Shown piece by piece: positions 13,782-13,874 of a DNA stretch of 13,874 nt. The first letter of the stretch is position 1. The number at the start of each line of letters is the position of its first letter. A program made the translations under genes and the position numbers. The DNA comes from Abditibacteriota bacterium (GTDB lineage: Bacteria; Armatimonadota; UBA5829). Below the pieces are notes generated by a model, which was not told the DNA's origin, made no database searches, and saw only the letters and a program-made list of their open reading frames with translations. Location of the stretch: NCBI GenBank assembly GCA_017959625.1, contig JAGDAG010000062.1:1-13874 (forward strand), in the 5' to 3' direction.

Positions 13782-13874
13782 GTGCGTTTTGTTTCCTTTC
13801 CGCCGTTCCGTACCGCCGCCGGACGCCGTGGCTTGATCCCCGTCGCGTCATCCCGTCGCCTTCGTAATACGACC

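Overview
The window is a bacterial chromosomal segment, probably from an uncultured anaerobe. It is GC-rich by eye, yet ATA (Ile) and AGG (Arg) codons are common. Promoters are sigma-70-like and most have an extended -10 (TGGTATAAT recurs). Ribosomal protein S1 is the four-domain form typical of Terrabacteria rather than the six-domain form of Proteobacteria or Bacteroidetes. I cannot name the phylum; Firmicutes-like or Armatimonadota/Abditibacteriota-like lineages are guesses. I see no insertion sequence, phage gene or CRISPR array.

Layout. 1-199: edge intergenic DNA with a strong promoter. 200-1099: exported DNA/RNA non-specific endonuclease with a C-terminal zinc-binding domain, closed by a terminator. 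1349-4171: Cache-PAS hybrid histidine kinase with two receiver domains, behind a structured leader of about 125 nt. 4381-6423: a compact + strand operon of a Sel1-repeat protein, a J-domain-like protein split by one in-frame TGA, and a HIRAN-domain protein. 6497-6572 (-): initiator tRNA-fMet with its own promoter and terminator. 6715-9075: the most unusual gene, encoding an MtrA-like domain followed by two tandem thymidylate-synthase-like modules. 9117-9719 (-): a cyclase/arylformamidase-family metalloenzyme. 9963-11219: rpsA. 11293-13720: a GH28-like right-handed beta-helix protein and a Gfo/Idh/MocA oxidoreductase, closed by a terminator.

How the genes relate. The Sel1/J/HIRAN genes overlap by start-stop fusion and are probably co-expressed, perhaps in protein quality control or DNA-associated stress (inference). 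The beta-helix and oxidoreductase pair suggests sugar or uronate metabolism. The endonuclease, kinase, TS-like gene, cyclase and rpsA each have their own promoter and look independent.

Main discovery candidate: the TS-like protein. Its two modules align without gaps at a 312-residue offset. Module 1 keeps the catalytic Cys (C314), whereas module 2 has Ser (S626). By gapless comparison with E. coli ThyA recalled from memory, residues contacting the nucleotide sugar (H207, Y209) and one phosphate Arg (R127) are replaced in both modules. The protein may therefore be an active/inactive tandem TS or an enzyme with a changed substrate. No intergenic gap exceeds 300 bases.
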